Shown: positions 15,410 through 24,946, counted from the stretch's first letter. The stretch is DNA of 64,000 nucleotides from an uncultured Blautia sp. (GCA_900540785.1 UQHF01000011.1:38735-102734), one strand, 5' to 3'. Numbers and translations are program-made. Notes: generated from the letters alone by a model not told the origin.

Positions 15410-16630
15410 ATGGAATTTTTGCAGGAAAAACGAAACCGGCAGTATATGGTATTTGTGGGAGGAGGCTGTGCAGTCCTTCTCTTTTTTTCTCTTTTTCTGG
15501 GAATATGCCAGGAAAGAGAGAGGAGGACAATGTTTTTACAGTGGGAAAAAACAGTTTCTTCTGCCATGTTAAAGCAGGGTATGGGGGAAGGACAGATAAG
15601 TGAAATTTTGCAGAGCAGGGAGGTTACGGAGGAAGGAGAAAAGCTTCTGGAAAAGCTGGGGCACATGGAAAAGGAAAATTTGTGGTTGTTAGAGACGGGT
15701 GGAAAAAACAACTTTTTGTTTGGGATTGTTCTGGCAGCAGGAAGTTTTCTGGCTGTTTTCTGGTTTCTGGGAGGAGCGGGGGTCTTTCTTTTACAAAGAG
15801 AAAGGCAGTATGAGAAGGCTGTAAAAATAATAGAAGGATTTCAGAAAGGCGAAACAGAGCGCCGTCTTCCGGGAAACGATACAGGAGGCATTTACCGGCT
15901 GTTTTCTTCTGTGAATTGTCTGGCAACTGCTTTTGGCGCCAGGGAGGAGGCTGCGCAGAAAGCAAAGGATTTTTTGAAGGATATGGTTTCTGATATTTCT
16001 CATCAGCTAAAAACACCTCTTGCAGCCTTAAATATGTATATGGAAATCATGATGGAGGACAAAGAGGCCGTGGAAGTTTTCGGGGAGAAGGCGATTCTTT
16101 CTTTGGAACGAATGGAGCGTCTTACAGAAAATCTCCTGAAAATTGTGCGTTTTGATGCAAAAACTATTTCCTTTGAAAAAACGCCCTGTGATGTGGGCGG
16201 GCTTGTGAGAGACGCGGCAGAGGGATTTATGACAAGAGCAGGAAAAGAAGGAAAACAGCTTTTCCTGGAGGGAGAGGAAACAATTTTAAACTGTGACAGA
16301 AGCTGGACAGAGGAGGCTGTGTCAAATCTCATAAAAAATGCTCTGGATCATACAGACAGAGGCGATTTTGTAAAGATTTCCTGGGAAAAATCCCCTGTTA
16401 TGATCCGCATTTCCGTGGAAGATAATGGAAGCGGAATTTCAGAAGAAGATATTTATCATATTTTTAAGCGGTTTTACAGAAGCTCTTCTTCCGCTTCCGG
16501 CGGTTCCGGGCTTGGACTTCCTCTTGCGAAAGCCATCGTGGAAGGGCAGGGAGGAAACCTCACGGTTTCAAGTCAGGAAGGAAAGGGAAGCACATTTGTG
16601 ATTTCTTTTTCGTACATGACAGAATTGTAA
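15410..16630 (+). CDS. sensor histidine kinase
   Basis: The 406-residue kinase has two membrane helices (about residues 12-32 and 105-127) around a roughly 70-residue outside loop, then a linker, a HisKA domain with SDISHQLKTPL (His about 198) and an HATPase domain with NLIKNALDHT, DNGSGIS and GSGLGLPLAKAIVEG. The loop is longer than in BceS-type intramembrane kinases, so it could bind a ligand itself. It is paired with the regulator immediately upstream and lies 75 bases before the ABC exporter. Confidence 0.93.
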   Translation: MEFLQEKRNRQYMVFVGGGCAVLLFFSLFLGICQERERRTMFLQWEKTVSSAMLKQGMGEGQISEILQSREVTEEGEKLLEKLGHMEKENLWLLETGGKNNFLFGIVLAAGSFLAVFWFLGGAGVFLLQRERQYEKAVKIIEGFQKGETERRLPGNDTGGIYRLFSSVNCLATAFGAREEAAQKAKDFLKDMVSDISHQLKTPLAALNMYMEIMMEDKEAVEVFGEKAILSLERMERLTENLLKIVRFDAKTISFEKTPCDVGGLVRDAAEGFMTRAGKEGKQLFLEGEETILNCDRSWTEEAVSNLIKNALDHTDRGDFVKISWEKSPVMIRISVEDNGSGISEEDIYHIFKRFYRSSSSASGGSGLGLPLAKAIVEGQGGNLTVSSQEGKGSTFVISFSYMTEL

Positions 16631-16705
16631 GGAAAAATTTTTGGAAATTCATCTGTATGTAAGACAGAAATGGTATTGTTTGTCATCATACAGGAGGTGC
16701 AGACT

Positions 16706-17401
16706 ATGGAAATTTTAAAGGTAGATAAGCTTTGTAAAACTTACGGAAAAGGGAGCGCTCTGGTAGAGGCTGTAAAAAATGCTTCTTTTTCTCTGGAAAA
16801 GGGAGAATTTGCGGCAGTTGTAGGAGAATCCGGATCCGGGAAAAGTACGCTTTTAAATTGTATTGGAGGACTGGATACGCCTACTTCAGGGAATATTTAT
16901 CTGGATGGAGAAAATTTATTTCAGATGAAGGAAAATGAGAGGACGATTTTTCGAAGAAGAAATATCGGGTTTGTTTTTCAGTCTTTTCATTTGATTCAGG
17001 AACTGGATGTAGAGAATAACATTATTTTTCCGCTGCTTCTTGATAATAAAAAGGCAGATAAAGCGGAAGTGGAAGAAATTCTGGAGATCCTGGGCTTGCA
17101 GGAAAGGCGTCATGCGCTTCCGGGGCAGCTTTCCGGAGGACAGCAGCAGAGAGTGGCGATCGGAAGAGCCTTAATTACAAAGCCCATGCTGATTCTGGCA
17201 GACGAGCCTACGGGAAATCTCGACAGAAAAAACAGCAGAGATGTTATGGATCTTTTGCTTCAGGCGTCCAGACGTTACAGGCAGACGATTCTCATGATCA
17301 CTCACAATCCGGCGCTTGCTGCATGTGCAGATCGGGTTTTGGAGGTCTCAGACGGGGCTCTGCGCGACCTGGGAGGTATGACAAATGAAAAATTATCTTG
17401 A
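16706..17401 (+). CDS. ABC transporter ATP-binding protein (MacB/SalX type)
   Basis: This 231-residue ATPase has Walker A GESGSGKST, Q-loop, signature LSGGQQQRVAIGRAL, Walker B ILADEPTGNLD and an H-loop (MITHNP). It belongs to the class that pairs with FtsX-like permeases. The ATG at 16706 follows AGGAGGTG; an upstream ATG at 16670 would add a non-homologous tail. It overlaps the permease start by 17 bases. Its position behind a two-component system suggests induction by a cell-envelope stress such as a peptide antibiotic. Confidence 0.94.
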   Translation: MEILKVDKLCKTYGKGSALVEAVKNASFSLEKGEFAAVVGESGSGKSTLLNCIGGLDTPTSGNIYLDGENLFQMKENERTIFRRRNIGFVFQSFHLIQELDVENNIIFPLLLDNKKADKAEVEEILEILGLQERRHALPGQLSGGQQQRVAIGRALITKPMLILADEPTGNLDRKNSRDVMDLLLQASRRYRQTILMITHNPALAACADRVLEVSDGALRDLGGMTNEKLS

Positions 17402-19415
17402 ACTTGTGAAGGTTTCTGCAAAGGTGCGAAAAAAGCAGAGTTTTATGACGCGCTTCTGTATTTTTTTATCTGTCTTTCTTGTGTCTGTGATTTTCGGAAT
17501 GGCAGATATGGAGGTAAGAAACGAAAAACAGCAGGCAATTCAGTCGGACGGAGCCTGGCACGTATGTTTTCGGGGACTTACAGATGAGGAGACTTCCCTT
17601 ATTTCAAAGCGTCCCGATGTAAAGAAGACGGCTTCTTATGCAGTGACAAATTATAAGCTGGATAAGGACTATTTTGTGGAGGGAAAGAAAAGCGTCATAT
17701 GCGGGTTTGACAGAGGATTTCTGGATTTATATCCGGCCATTGAGATAAAAGAAGGGAGCTTTCCCGAAGGTCCGGATGAGGCGGTTGTTTCGGAAAATAT
17801 GAAGGAGCAGCTTGGCTTGAAAACAGGGGATAAAATAACTCTGAAGACTCTGAAAGGAAATCTGGAATATATAGTTTCCGGTATCACAGGGGACACTTCC
17901 ATGATTATGAAATGGGACGTTTTTGGGGTTTTTCTCAATGAAGAGGGCTATCGGGATTCTTTTTTGAATGAAACAGAAACGAAAGATATGGAATATTATG
18001 TCCAGTTTCAGCCTTTTGTAAATATCCAGAAAAGTATAAATAACATATGCGAAAGTTTTTCTTTGCCCAAAGATAAAGTTGGTGAAAATGCGAAGCTTCT
18101 GGGGCTTATGATGCAGAGTGACGATACCTATATGATGCAGCTATACATTGCTGCGGCTGTTCTGGCAGTGCTTGTATCTGCAGCCGGGATTTTTATGATC
18201 ACAGGAAGCCTGAACAGCAGTGTGGCGAGGCAGACAGAATTTTTCGGCATGCTGCGCTGTCTTGGAGCAACCGGGAAACAGGTAAGAAAATTTGTGAAAA
18301 GAGAGGCGTTAAACTGGTGCAGGACAGCGATTCCGGCAGGGCTTTTGCTTGCCTCGTTTGTGATATGGGGAATCTGTGCTTTGCTTCGGTTTTTAAGTCC
18401 CGGATATTTTAAGGAAATGCCGGTGTTTGCGATCAGCCTTCCGGGGCTTCTTGCGGGAGCTGCGATTGGGCTTTTGACAGTTCTTTTAAGCGCTTATGCT
18501 CCGGCAAAGCGGGCATCGGAAGTTTCTCCTCTTACTGCAGTTTCCGGAAACGCAGGCACTGTAAATGAGATAAAAAAGCCGGCTGTAAAAGGGTGCTTTC
18601 CTGTGGAAATCTCCCTTGGAATCCATCATGCAAAGGGAAGCCGGAAAAATCTGTTTCTTATGACAGTTTCTTTTGGATTCAGCATTGTTCTTTTTCTTGC
18701 TTTCGGAACAACGGTAGATTTTATGAATCATGCCCTCAAGCCCCTTCAGCCGAACGCGCCGGATATTTCTGTTTTCGGGGAAAATAATACGCCATCACTT
18801 CCAGAAGAGCTTGCAGGTATCGTAAAAGAAATTCCGGGCGTAAAAACGGTTTATGGAGAGGGAATGGAAGCTGGAAAATACACAGTTTTGAATATACAGC
18901 TTGAGAAAAAGGCTTCTAATGAGACGGTGGAAAAAATAAGAGAGGCAGCAGGAGAAAATGTGCTGTTTTCTGATAAAAGAATGTCAAATGAGGAGGTAAA
19001 AGGTGCGTACTATTCCTTTGCGGTTCTTGTATATGGATTTCTTGTTGTGATCAGCCTGATCGCGGTTTTTCATATCATAAACAGCATCAGCATGAGCGCC
19101 GCTTCCAGAATGCAGCAGTTCGGTGCAATGAGAGCCATTGGAATGTCAGACAGACAGGCAGTGCGCATGGTAGCAGCAGAAGCTGCTACCTATGGAATCT
19201 GCGGAACTGCAGTTGGTATGCTTGGAGGAATTCCTATCCATAAATTTCTATTTGAGGCGCTTATCACTTTAAAATGGGGTGATTCCTGGGAATTTCCGTT
19301 TATACAGACCGGAATTATCGTAGCTGTTCTGATTTTTTCTGTTGTGCTGGCTGTGGCAGGTCCTTCCAGAAGAATCCGGAAGATGTCAATAACCGACACC
19401 ATTGGAAGTCTGTAA
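17385..19415 (+). CDS. FtsX-like ABC permease
   Basis: The 676-residue permease has one N-terminal helix, a ~200-residue extracellular domain, three helices (about residues 250-390), a second helix-plus-outside-domain unit (about 425-545) and three final helices. This is two MacB-type halves in one chain, not the single large insert of BceB. Each half carries the FtsX core (for example GMLRCLGATGKQVRKFV and QFGAMRAIGMSDRQAVRM). It is translated in coupling with the ATPase. The substrate is probably a peptide or lipid at the membrane, by family and context only. Confidence 0.9.
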   Translation: MKNYLELVKVSAKVRKKQSFMTRFCIFLSVFLVSVIFGMADMEVRNEKQQAIQSDGAWHVCFRGLTDEETSLISKRPDVKKTASYAVTNYKLDKDYFVEGKKSVICGFDRGFLDLYPAIEIKEGSFPEGPDEAVVSENMKEQLGLKTGDKITLKTLKGNLEYIVSGITGDTSMIMKWDVFGVFLNEEGYRDSFLNETETKDMEYYVQFQPFVNIQKSINNICESFSLPKDKVGENAKLLGLMMQSDDTYMMQLYIAAAVLAVLVSAAGIFMITGSLNSSVARQTEFFGMLRCLGATGKQVRKFVKREALNWCRTAIPAGLLLASFVIWGICALLRFLSPGYFKEMPVFAISLPGLLAGAAIGLLTVLLSAYAPAKRASEVSPLTAVSGNAGTVNEIKKPAVKGCFPVEISLGIHHAKGSRKNLFLMTVSFGFSIVLFLAFGTTVDFMNHALKPLQPNAPDISVFGENNTPSLPEELAGIVKEIPGVKTVYGEGMEAGKYTVLNIQLEKKASNETVEKIREAAGENVLFSDKRMSNEEVKGAYYSFAVLVYGFLVVISLIAVFHIINSISMSAASRMQQFGAMRAIGMSDRQAVRMVAAEAATYGICGTAVGMLGGIPIHKFLFEALITLKWGDSWEFPFIQTGIIVAVLIFSVVLAVAGPSRRIRKMSITDTIGSL

Positions 19416-19426
19416 TCAACGGATAG

Positions 19427-20863
19427 TTAATATTCTTCCTCTGTATCCTCCCCGGAGCTGTCCTCCGGGGAGTTTTCTTCTTCTGCCTGCTGCGCTTCGT
19501 AAAGGGCGCCGTAATACTGGTCTGCTGTTATGGATTCCGTATCTTCTACATAATTTCCGTTTTTGTCTAACATGTTTCCGTCCCAGTCAAAGGAAACTTC
19601 CAGAAGGTTTGTTCCGGTGGACGGCGTTACATTCATGGACATGATCTTATTATATGTTTCTTTTAAGCTTTCTACAGTGAATTCCTCTTCTATGTAGTTA
19701 TGAACGCCGTGCTCGGCTGCCAGTTCGTCTGTGTAGTCAGAAAGCATATACGGACCGAACTCTCCCGCCTCGCTGTTATAGTGCATGACGAGAGGCTCTA
19801 TTTCAGGATTTAAAATTTTTACAGTAGATTCTCCGTTTAAAACAGATTTTTCTATAGTGAATTTTCCCATTCCGCCAAGAAGCTCAGGAAGCTGCTGCTG
19901 GGTGGAGACGAAGTTTCCGAGGGAATAGAAAATTACCATTTCATTACCCTGGTCGTCTGTCATAACACCGTAGGGCTGAAGAACATGAGGGTGTCCGCCG
20001 ATCACGACATCTACCCCCTGGTGGAGAAGAAAAGAAGCCCACTGTTTTTCGTATTCATTTGGCATGGTTTCATCTTCTGTACCCCAGTGCGCCACAAAAA
20101 TAATGCAGTCGGAGACTTCTTTTGCCTTCTGAATGGAGGCGGCAACCTTTGCCTTGTCAAAAATGTCGATCATGTATTCTTTGCCTTCTCCTGCACCGGA
20201 GTTATTTGTGCCGTATGTATAGTCGAGAAAGGCAATTTTAATCCCGTTTACTTCCCGTACTTTTACAGAGTCAGCGTCTTCTTCTGTCTCATGGATACCG
20301 AGAAGGGTAATGTCAGGATAATTGGTCCGCCAGAATTCAAAGGTCTGTGCCATGTAATCATAGCCGTAGTCGTCAATGTGATTGGTGGCGGATTCCACTA
20401 CGTCAAAGCCTGCCTTTATAATGGCGTCGCCTACTTCGGTGGGCGTTGCAAAGGAAGGGTATGAGCTTACTGCGTCATGGTTTGTTGTAAAGACGGTTTC
20501 CTGGTCGATCATGGCAATATCCGCACTTTGGATTTCGTCCAGAACATTCTGATAAATGTGGTCATAGTTCCACTCGCCGGAATCGTTTTTTCCGGAGTCA
20601 ATAAGGCTCTGATGATAAAGATTGTCTCCTACTGCAATGACGGAGGCTGTTGTGACAACCGGCGTTCTGGCGGCCTTTTCCGCCTTTTCCTTTTCAAGCT
20701 TTGCTTTTCTTTCTGCTTCGATGGCCGGTTTTTGTATTACCTGATAATCCAGCTGGTGGAAAAACAGGCAAAGAACCGCAAGTACGGCAATGGAGCAGAT
20801 GAGACTGATTTTGGAGTTCATTCGCTCCTTAAAATTAAGGGGTATATTTTCATTTCGTTTCAT
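19427..20863 (-). CDS. CapA family protein (PGA_cap)
   Basis: The 478-residue protein has an N-terminal membrane anchor (about residues 17-36) and an outside metallophosphatase-like PGA_cap domain. Metal-binding segments are visible in order: AVGDNLYH, NHIDDYGYD, VAHWGTE and GGHPHVLQP. CapA/PgsA-type proteins take part in poly-gamma-glutamate or capsule-linked processes; many stand-alone copies have no proven role. The C-terminal ~25 residues are acidic and low complexity, and their codons also encode the terminator of the opposite operon. Confidence 0.85.
   Translation of the reverse strand: MKRNENIPLNFKERMNSKISLICSIAVLAVLCLFFHQLDYQVIQKPAIEAERKAKLEKEKAEKAARTPVVTTASVIAVGDNLYHQSLIDSGKNDSGEWNYDHIYQNVLDEIQSADIAMIDQETVFTTNHDAVSSYPSFATPTEVGDAIIKAGFDVVESATNHIDDYGYDYMAQTFEFWRTNYPDITLLGIHETEEDADSVKVREVNGIKIAFLDYTYGTNNSGAGEGKEYMIDIFDKAKVAASIQKAKEVSDCIIFVAHWGTEDETMPNEYEKQWASFLLHQGVDVVIGGHPHVLQPYGVMTDDQGNEMVIFYSLGNFVSTQQQLPELLGGMGKFTIEKSVLNGESTVKILNPEIEPLVMHYNSEAGEFGPYMLSDYTDELAAEHGVHNYIEEEFTVESLKETYNKIMSMNVTPSTGTNLLEVSFDWDGNMLDKNGNYVEDTESITADQYYGALYEAQQAEEENSPEDSSGEDTEEEY
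19448..19483 (+). terminator. terminator of the ABC operon inside the convergent capA-like gene
   Basis: A perfect 10-base-pair stem, CTCCCCGGAG with CTCCGGGGAG around CTGTC, is followed by TTTTCTTCTTC on the plus strand. It lies 33 bases past the permease stop, inside the last codons of the minus-strand gene that ends at 19427. Confidence 0.75.
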
Positions 20864-20950
20864 GGGAACGTCCTCTGTATTTTCAATGATTTATCAGGTA
20901 TCTGTGTACCTGTGTCTTTCATTATAGCAAATTCACGGGGGCAAATAAAG

Positions 20951-22711
20951 TTATTTTATGTACTTTTCAAGAACAGGGAAGGGAACGGCGCCGATTTCCA
21001 GAACTTTCTTATGAAATTCCTTCAGAGAAAAATTTTCTCCAAGTCTTTTTTCTTCTGATTTTCGAAGATCAAGGAAATTTAAGTATCCCCAGTAATATTT
21101 CAGGTAGTTTGCAGGGGTTTCCACAACGTATTGATAAACCTCCGCTGCTGTTTTGGGAGAAATGCCAAAGACGCGCAGGAAGGAAGCTGCCTGTTCCTGA
21201 CTCCATCCATAATAGTGAATGCCGATGTCCATAAGGCAGCAGATATTTAAGTTTACACTTCGGTTCAGCCACGCCAGCGTCCCAATATCTTTCGCTGCTT
21301 CGTCCTCTATGAGAGAGGCGCTGTAGCTGTATGCGAAAGGCTCTACATACGTTGCCCAGCCTTCTATGTAACCGCCGGATTCGATAAGGCTTCGAATGGG
21401 ATTTTTATTTTCCTCCGCAAAAAACATAGTCTGGTAAAGATGCCCTGGGAAGCCTTCGTGAGAAAGTGTGGTAAATAAATCAAGTCTCTGGCTGTTGCCT
21501 GCGTTGTTGATGTAAATGACATTGGGGCTTTTTGTATCAACAGGAGGCGTGAGGTAAAAGGCAGGGCTTAAATATTCTTCGAGAGATTTATGGACGTAGC
21601 GGATTTCGTAGGAAATGTCCGGAAGCTCCGGAAAATCTTTTTGAATCTGCCCCTGAAGGTTTTCCATCATTTCCTGCGGTTTCATATCCGGGAAAATATT
21701 ATTTTCCATAAATTTTGAAGCCAGAGAAGGCTGTTCCTTTAACATGAGCTGAATGGTCTTTGTATCGTTTAAAAGCTGTTCTGTAAGGCGCTGCCTGATT
21801 TTTTCCACAGGCACGTAAGTTCCAACCTGGCTTTTCAGGAGATAAGTGTAGTAGTCCTGACCTCCGGGAAAATGGGAAAGCCCCTGGGGATTTTTTCCGG
21901 TTCCTTTCAATTCCTGAAGTCCCTGGATCAGTTTTTCATAGGCAGGTATCACACATTCCAGAATGATTTTTTTATGGGCGGCTTTCAGCTTTTCCTGATC
22001 TTCTTCTGAGAAATGTCCGTACTGTGCAAGCTTTGTATCAAAAATTTCCAGCATATAGTTGGAGTCAGGATTTTTAATAAAGGCTTCACACTGGCTGCAG
22101 ATTCGTTCCAGAGTGGCATCACTCATAAAATATCCTGCTTCTGATTTTTTTTGCTGAAAAGAGAGAATACTTTCAAAGTAGGGTTCTATGCTGGAAAGAA
22201 GGTTCAGATAGTCCGATACGTCCTGGTCTTCATAAAAAGCGTATTCTGCGAGAAGGACAGGGAGCTGTGCCTGAATACCGAGGCTTGGAGAGAGCATTTC
22301 TTCCAGAAGATAATTGTCTCCGAGAGACGCCTGTGTGTGAAAGTAGAGAAGGAGCATATCAAGAGTAATCTGGTTTTCACGGGAAAGTCTGGAATAAGCG
22401 AAGCTTCGGAGTGTATTTTCATATTCACGGCAGAGAGCATATGTTTTTTCCATGTCTGTATTTACGGTTCCGAGGGTTGGCTCGGGGCGTTTCAAACTTG
22501 CTTTTTCCGGGTGCGCGACAGAGTAGTGAAAGGTAAGGGCGCTGCCGGAAACTTCTTTTTCAAAAAGCTCTTCTGTAAATTTTTCAAACCGGGCGTTTTC
22601 AGAGAATACATGATTGGAAAAATAGCCAATACTGATACCGGACAGGAGCGTAAAACAAAGAAGCAGAACCACCCGGAGAGTTTTTCGCGATCTGGAGATT
22701 TTAAAAGGCAT
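20951..22711 (-). CDS. DUF885 family metallopeptidase, membrane anchored
   Basis: The 586-residue protein starts with a basic stretch and one hydrophobic helix (about residues 12-32), so it is anchored or secreted. It carries the HEGFPGH zinc motif of DUF885 near residues 418-424, with ESGGYIEGWATYVE supplying the downstream glutamate. DUF885 enzymes are predicted carboxypeptidase-like zinc peptidases. It lies 88 bases upstream of the CapA-like gene on the same strand, so the two may be co-transcribed. The natural substrate is unknown. Confidence 0.85.
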   Translation of the reverse strand: MPFKISRSRKTLRVVLLLCFTLLSGISIGYFSNHVFSENARFEKFTEELFEKEVSGSALTFHYSVAHPEKASLKRPEPTLGTVNTDMEKTYALCREYENTLRSFAYSRLSRENQITLDMLLLYFHTQASLGDNYLLEEMLSPSLGIQAQLPVLLAEYAFYEDQDVSDYLNLLSSIEPYFESILSFQQKKSEAGYFMSDATLERICSQCEAFIKNPDSNYMLEIFDTKLAQYGHFSEEDQEKLKAAHKKIILECVIPAYEKLIQGLQELKGTGKNPQGLSHFPGGQDYYTYLLKSQVGTYVPVEKIRQRLTEQLLNDTKTIQLMLKEQPSLASKFMENNIFPDMKPQEMMENLQGQIQKDFPELPDISYEIRYVHKSLEEYLSPAFYLTPPVDTKSPNVIYINNAGNSQRLDLFTTLSHEGFPGHLYQTMFFAEENKNPIRSLIESGGYIEGWATYVEPFAYSYSASLIEDEAAKDIGTLAWLNRSVNLNICCLMDIGIHYYGWSQEQAASFLRVFGISPKTAAEVYQYVVETPANYLKYYWGYLNFLDLRKSEEKRLGENFSLKEFHKKVLEIGAVPFPVLEKYIK

Positions 22712-22747
22712 ACAATCCTCACAAAAGTTTCTGTTTTTACTATCTTA

Positions 22748-22776
22748 TTGGAAAAAACAGGATTATATGTTATGAT
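22748..22776 (+). promoter_or_regulatory. promoter of trxB
   Basis: TTGGAA (22748-22753) and TATGAT (22771-22776) are 17 bases apart. A small AGGAC...GTCCT hairpin lies in the short leader before the ribosome site. Confidence 0.6.
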
Positions 22777-22829
22777 TGATACAGGACAATTAAAGTCCTG
22801 ATTAGGAGAGATAAAAGGAGTGAAATAGA

Positions 22830-23753
22830 ATGACAGAAATATATGACCTTATAATTATCGGAGCCGGACCGGCAGGAGTGAGCGCTGCTATTTACGCTTC
22901 AAGAGCCATGCTTAATACCTTATGGGTGGATAACAAGTGTATGCCGGGAGGGCAGATTACAGATACTTATGAAGTAGATAATTATCCGGGTATGCCGGGA
23001 GTGACAGGAATGGATCTGGGAGAGGCGTTTGGAGCTCATGCAGAAAAGCTTGGACTTTCTCCTGCCTGTGACGAGGTTCTTTCCATAGAAGATGCGGGAA
23101 AAGAAAAAATAGTCCATACACGGAAAAATACGTACAGAACAAAGACAGTGATCCTTGCCCTCGGAGCTTCTCACAGAAAGCTTGGAATTCCGGGAGAGGA
23201 AGATCTTGGAGGCGCAGGCGTTTCCTACTGTGCTACATGTGACGGGGCATTTTTCCGCGGCAGGACAACTGTAGTAGTTGGCGGAGGAAACGTTGCCTGT
23301 GAGGACGCGATCTTTCTTTCCAGAATGTGTGAAAAAGTATACCTTGTGCACAGAAGAAATGAGCTTCGTGCAGATAAGATTCTTCAGGAACGTCTTTTTG
23401 CCTGCGAAAACGTAGAAATTGTGTGGGACAGCGATCCTATTGAAATCCAGGGGCAGGATATGGTAAAAGCTCTTCTTGTAAAAAATAAAGTATCAGGAGA
23501 GGAGCGCCTCATCGAGACAGACGGTGTGTTCATTGCCGTTGGAACCATTCCCAATACATGGCTTGTCAAAGATCTGGTAGAGACAGATGATTATGGCTAT
23601 ATTGTGGCAGGAGAGGAAGGAATTACAAGTATGCCGGGTATTTTTGCCGCGGGAGATCTGCGGACAAAGGCGCTTCGGCAGGTGGTGACTGCGGTCTCTG
23701 ACGGGGCAAATGCGGTGACGGCAGTGCAGGAGTATCTTCTTCGACAAATATAA
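22830..23753 (+). CDS. trxB: thioredoxin reductase
   Basis: This flavoenzyme passes electrons from NAD(P)H to thioredoxin. The 307 residues show the FAD-binding GAGPAGVSAAIYASRA start, the redox-active CATC (YCATCDGAFF, about residues 134-137), the second Rossmann motif GGGNVACEDA and the C-terminal GIFAAGDLR. Length and order are typical. AGGAG precedes the ATG. It is divergent from the DUF885 gene and is followed by a repeat-like inverted element. Confidence 0.95.
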   Translation: MTEIYDLIIIGAGPAGVSAAIYASRAMLNTLWVDNKCMPGGQITDTYEVDNYPGMPGVTGMDLGEAFGAHAEKLGLSPACDEVLSIEDAGKEKIVHTRKNTYRTKTVILALGASHRKLGIPGEEDLGGAGVSYCATCDGAFFRGRTTVVVGGGNVACEDAIFLSRMCEKVYLVHRRNELRADKILQERLFACENVEIVWDSDPIEIQGQDMVKALLVKNKVSGEERLIETDGVFIAVGTIPNTWLVKDLVETDDYGYIVAGEEGITSMPGIFAAGDLRTKALRQVVTAVSDGANAVTAVQEYLLRQI

Positions 23754-23763
23754 AAAAATTCAG

Positions 23764-23873
23764 TTTATCATAAGGGAAACCGCCGTTCTCACGCTATGCT
23801 CGCAAAATTGCGAAAATCTGCCAATGCCTGCCTGGGGAAAGGCGTTTTCCTTTATTGATAAGCCTGAAAGTTT
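23764..23873. repeat. long imperfect inverted repeat after trxB
   Basis: TTTATCATAAGGGAAACCGCC (from 23764) pairs imperfectly with the GGCG-TTTTCC-TTTATTGATAA segment ending near 23865. The 36-base stretch 23791-23826 between the arms matches 10132-10167 at about 30 positions. It may end trxB transcription, but it looks like a member of a dispersed repeat family. Confidence 0.55.
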
Positions 23874-24028
23874 TCTATATTTGCAGATGTACAATGGAAG
23901 AATTTGCTATGTTGAATAAGACTATATAAGAGCGCTGCGATTTGACAGGAAAATGTTCTTGTGATAATATACACAAATGTGTCATGAAATGTAATAAAGA
24001 TGTAACAATTACGAGGAGTGTATATATC

Positions 24029-24721
24029 ATGAGAAAAAAATTAACAGCGATGTTTTTAAGTTTTTGTATGGTTTCTGTTTTTGTACCGCAGGTTGTTATG
24101 GCGGATGATGTTCTGGAGTCAGGGGATCTGCTCACAGACGGCGAGGAAATTGGAGACGGAGCAGTGACAGAGCTTGCCGAAGAGCTGGCTAAAAGAACAG
24201 AGGAAGAGGTTCAGAAAGTGCAGGAGGAAAAAGCTGCTGCAGAAGAAGCTGCCAGAAAGGCAGAAGAAAAGAGAAGGGCAGAGGAGGCAAGAAAAAAAGC
24301 GGAGGAAGCCCGGAGAAAAGCAGAGGAGGCTGCAAAAAAGGCAGAAGAAGAACGCGTTGCGAAGCGTCAGGAAATTGTAGATTACGCCCTTCAGTTTGAA
24401 GGAAATCCCTATGTATACGGGGGGACAAGTCTTACAAACGGGGCGGACTGTTCCGGTTTTGTTATGTCTGTCTTTGCAAACTTCGGGTATGAACTTCCAA
24501 GAGTAGCTGCAAGCCAGTATATTGATTCTCAGAAAAAGGATATAAGCGAGATAGAGACAGGAGATCTTGTTTTTTATGGAAATTCTCCGGAAGGAATCTA
24601 CCATGTGGCTCTTTATATTGGCGATGGAAAAATTATACATGCAAGCACGGCAGCAACAGGGATTAAGATTTCTGATTATGATTACGAGCAACCCTATGGG
24701 ATTGGTACTTATGTGGCGTAA
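24029..24721 (+). CDS. secreted NlpC/P60 peptidoglycan endopeptidase
   Basis: The 230-residue protein has a signal peptide (MRKKLTAMFLSFCMVSVFVPQVVMA), then an alanine/glutamate/lysine-rich coiled coil (about residues 55-118) and an NlpC/P60 domain. The catalytic triad is visible: Cys about 141 in GADCSGFVMS, His about 192 in IYHVALYIG and His about 204 in IIHAST. Such enzymes cut the D-Glu-meso-diaminopimelate link in cell-wall peptides. The ATG at 24029 follows GAGGAG and opens the signal peptide. Confidence 0.9.
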   Translation: MRKKLTAMFLSFCMVSVFVPQVVMADDVLESGDLLTDGEEIGDGAVTELAEELAKRTEEEVQKVQEEKAAAEEAARKAEEKRRAEEARKKAEEARRKAEEAAKKAEEERVAKRQEIVDYALQFEGNPYVYGGTSLTNGADCSGFVMSVFANFGYELPRVAASQYIDSQKKDISEIETGDLVFYGNSPEGIYHVALYIGDGKIIHASTAATGIKISDYDYEQPYGIGTYVA

Positions 24722-24827
24722 GAAAAGAAAAATATTCTGACAGAAAAAGTAGAAATTTACTTTCATAGTTTTTCAGATGTCAAAAAAGGAAGAAAAAATA
24801 GCAAATTGCACAAAGAATGTAGATGGA

Positions 24828-24946
24828 TGTGGATTGTACAAATATAAGTACAAAAGTTTTCCACATACGGAATGTCCCATAAACTGTGGAAAATCTAGTT
24901 ATACACAAAATTATCCACATTATCCACATGGAAAGTATGTGGATTA
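24828..24946. other. cluster of DnaA boxes
   Basis: Seven DnaA-box-like nonamers occur in 119 bases. TTATCCACA is found twice (24911-24919, 24920-24928) and TTATACACA once (24899-24907); these fit TTATNCACA. One-mismatch sites lie at 24857-24865, 24885-24893 (reverse) and 24938-24946 (reverse), and a weaker one at 24828-24836. A very AT-rich tract follows (24950-25050). No dnaA, dnaN or rpmH is nearby, so this is more likely a DnaA-binding regulatory or titration site than oriC. Confidence 0.7.

Noticed and set aside
18486..18731. Minus-strand ORFs opposite the ABC permease and other long genes
   Set aside because: Shadows of well-supported genes; no ribosome sites or family features.
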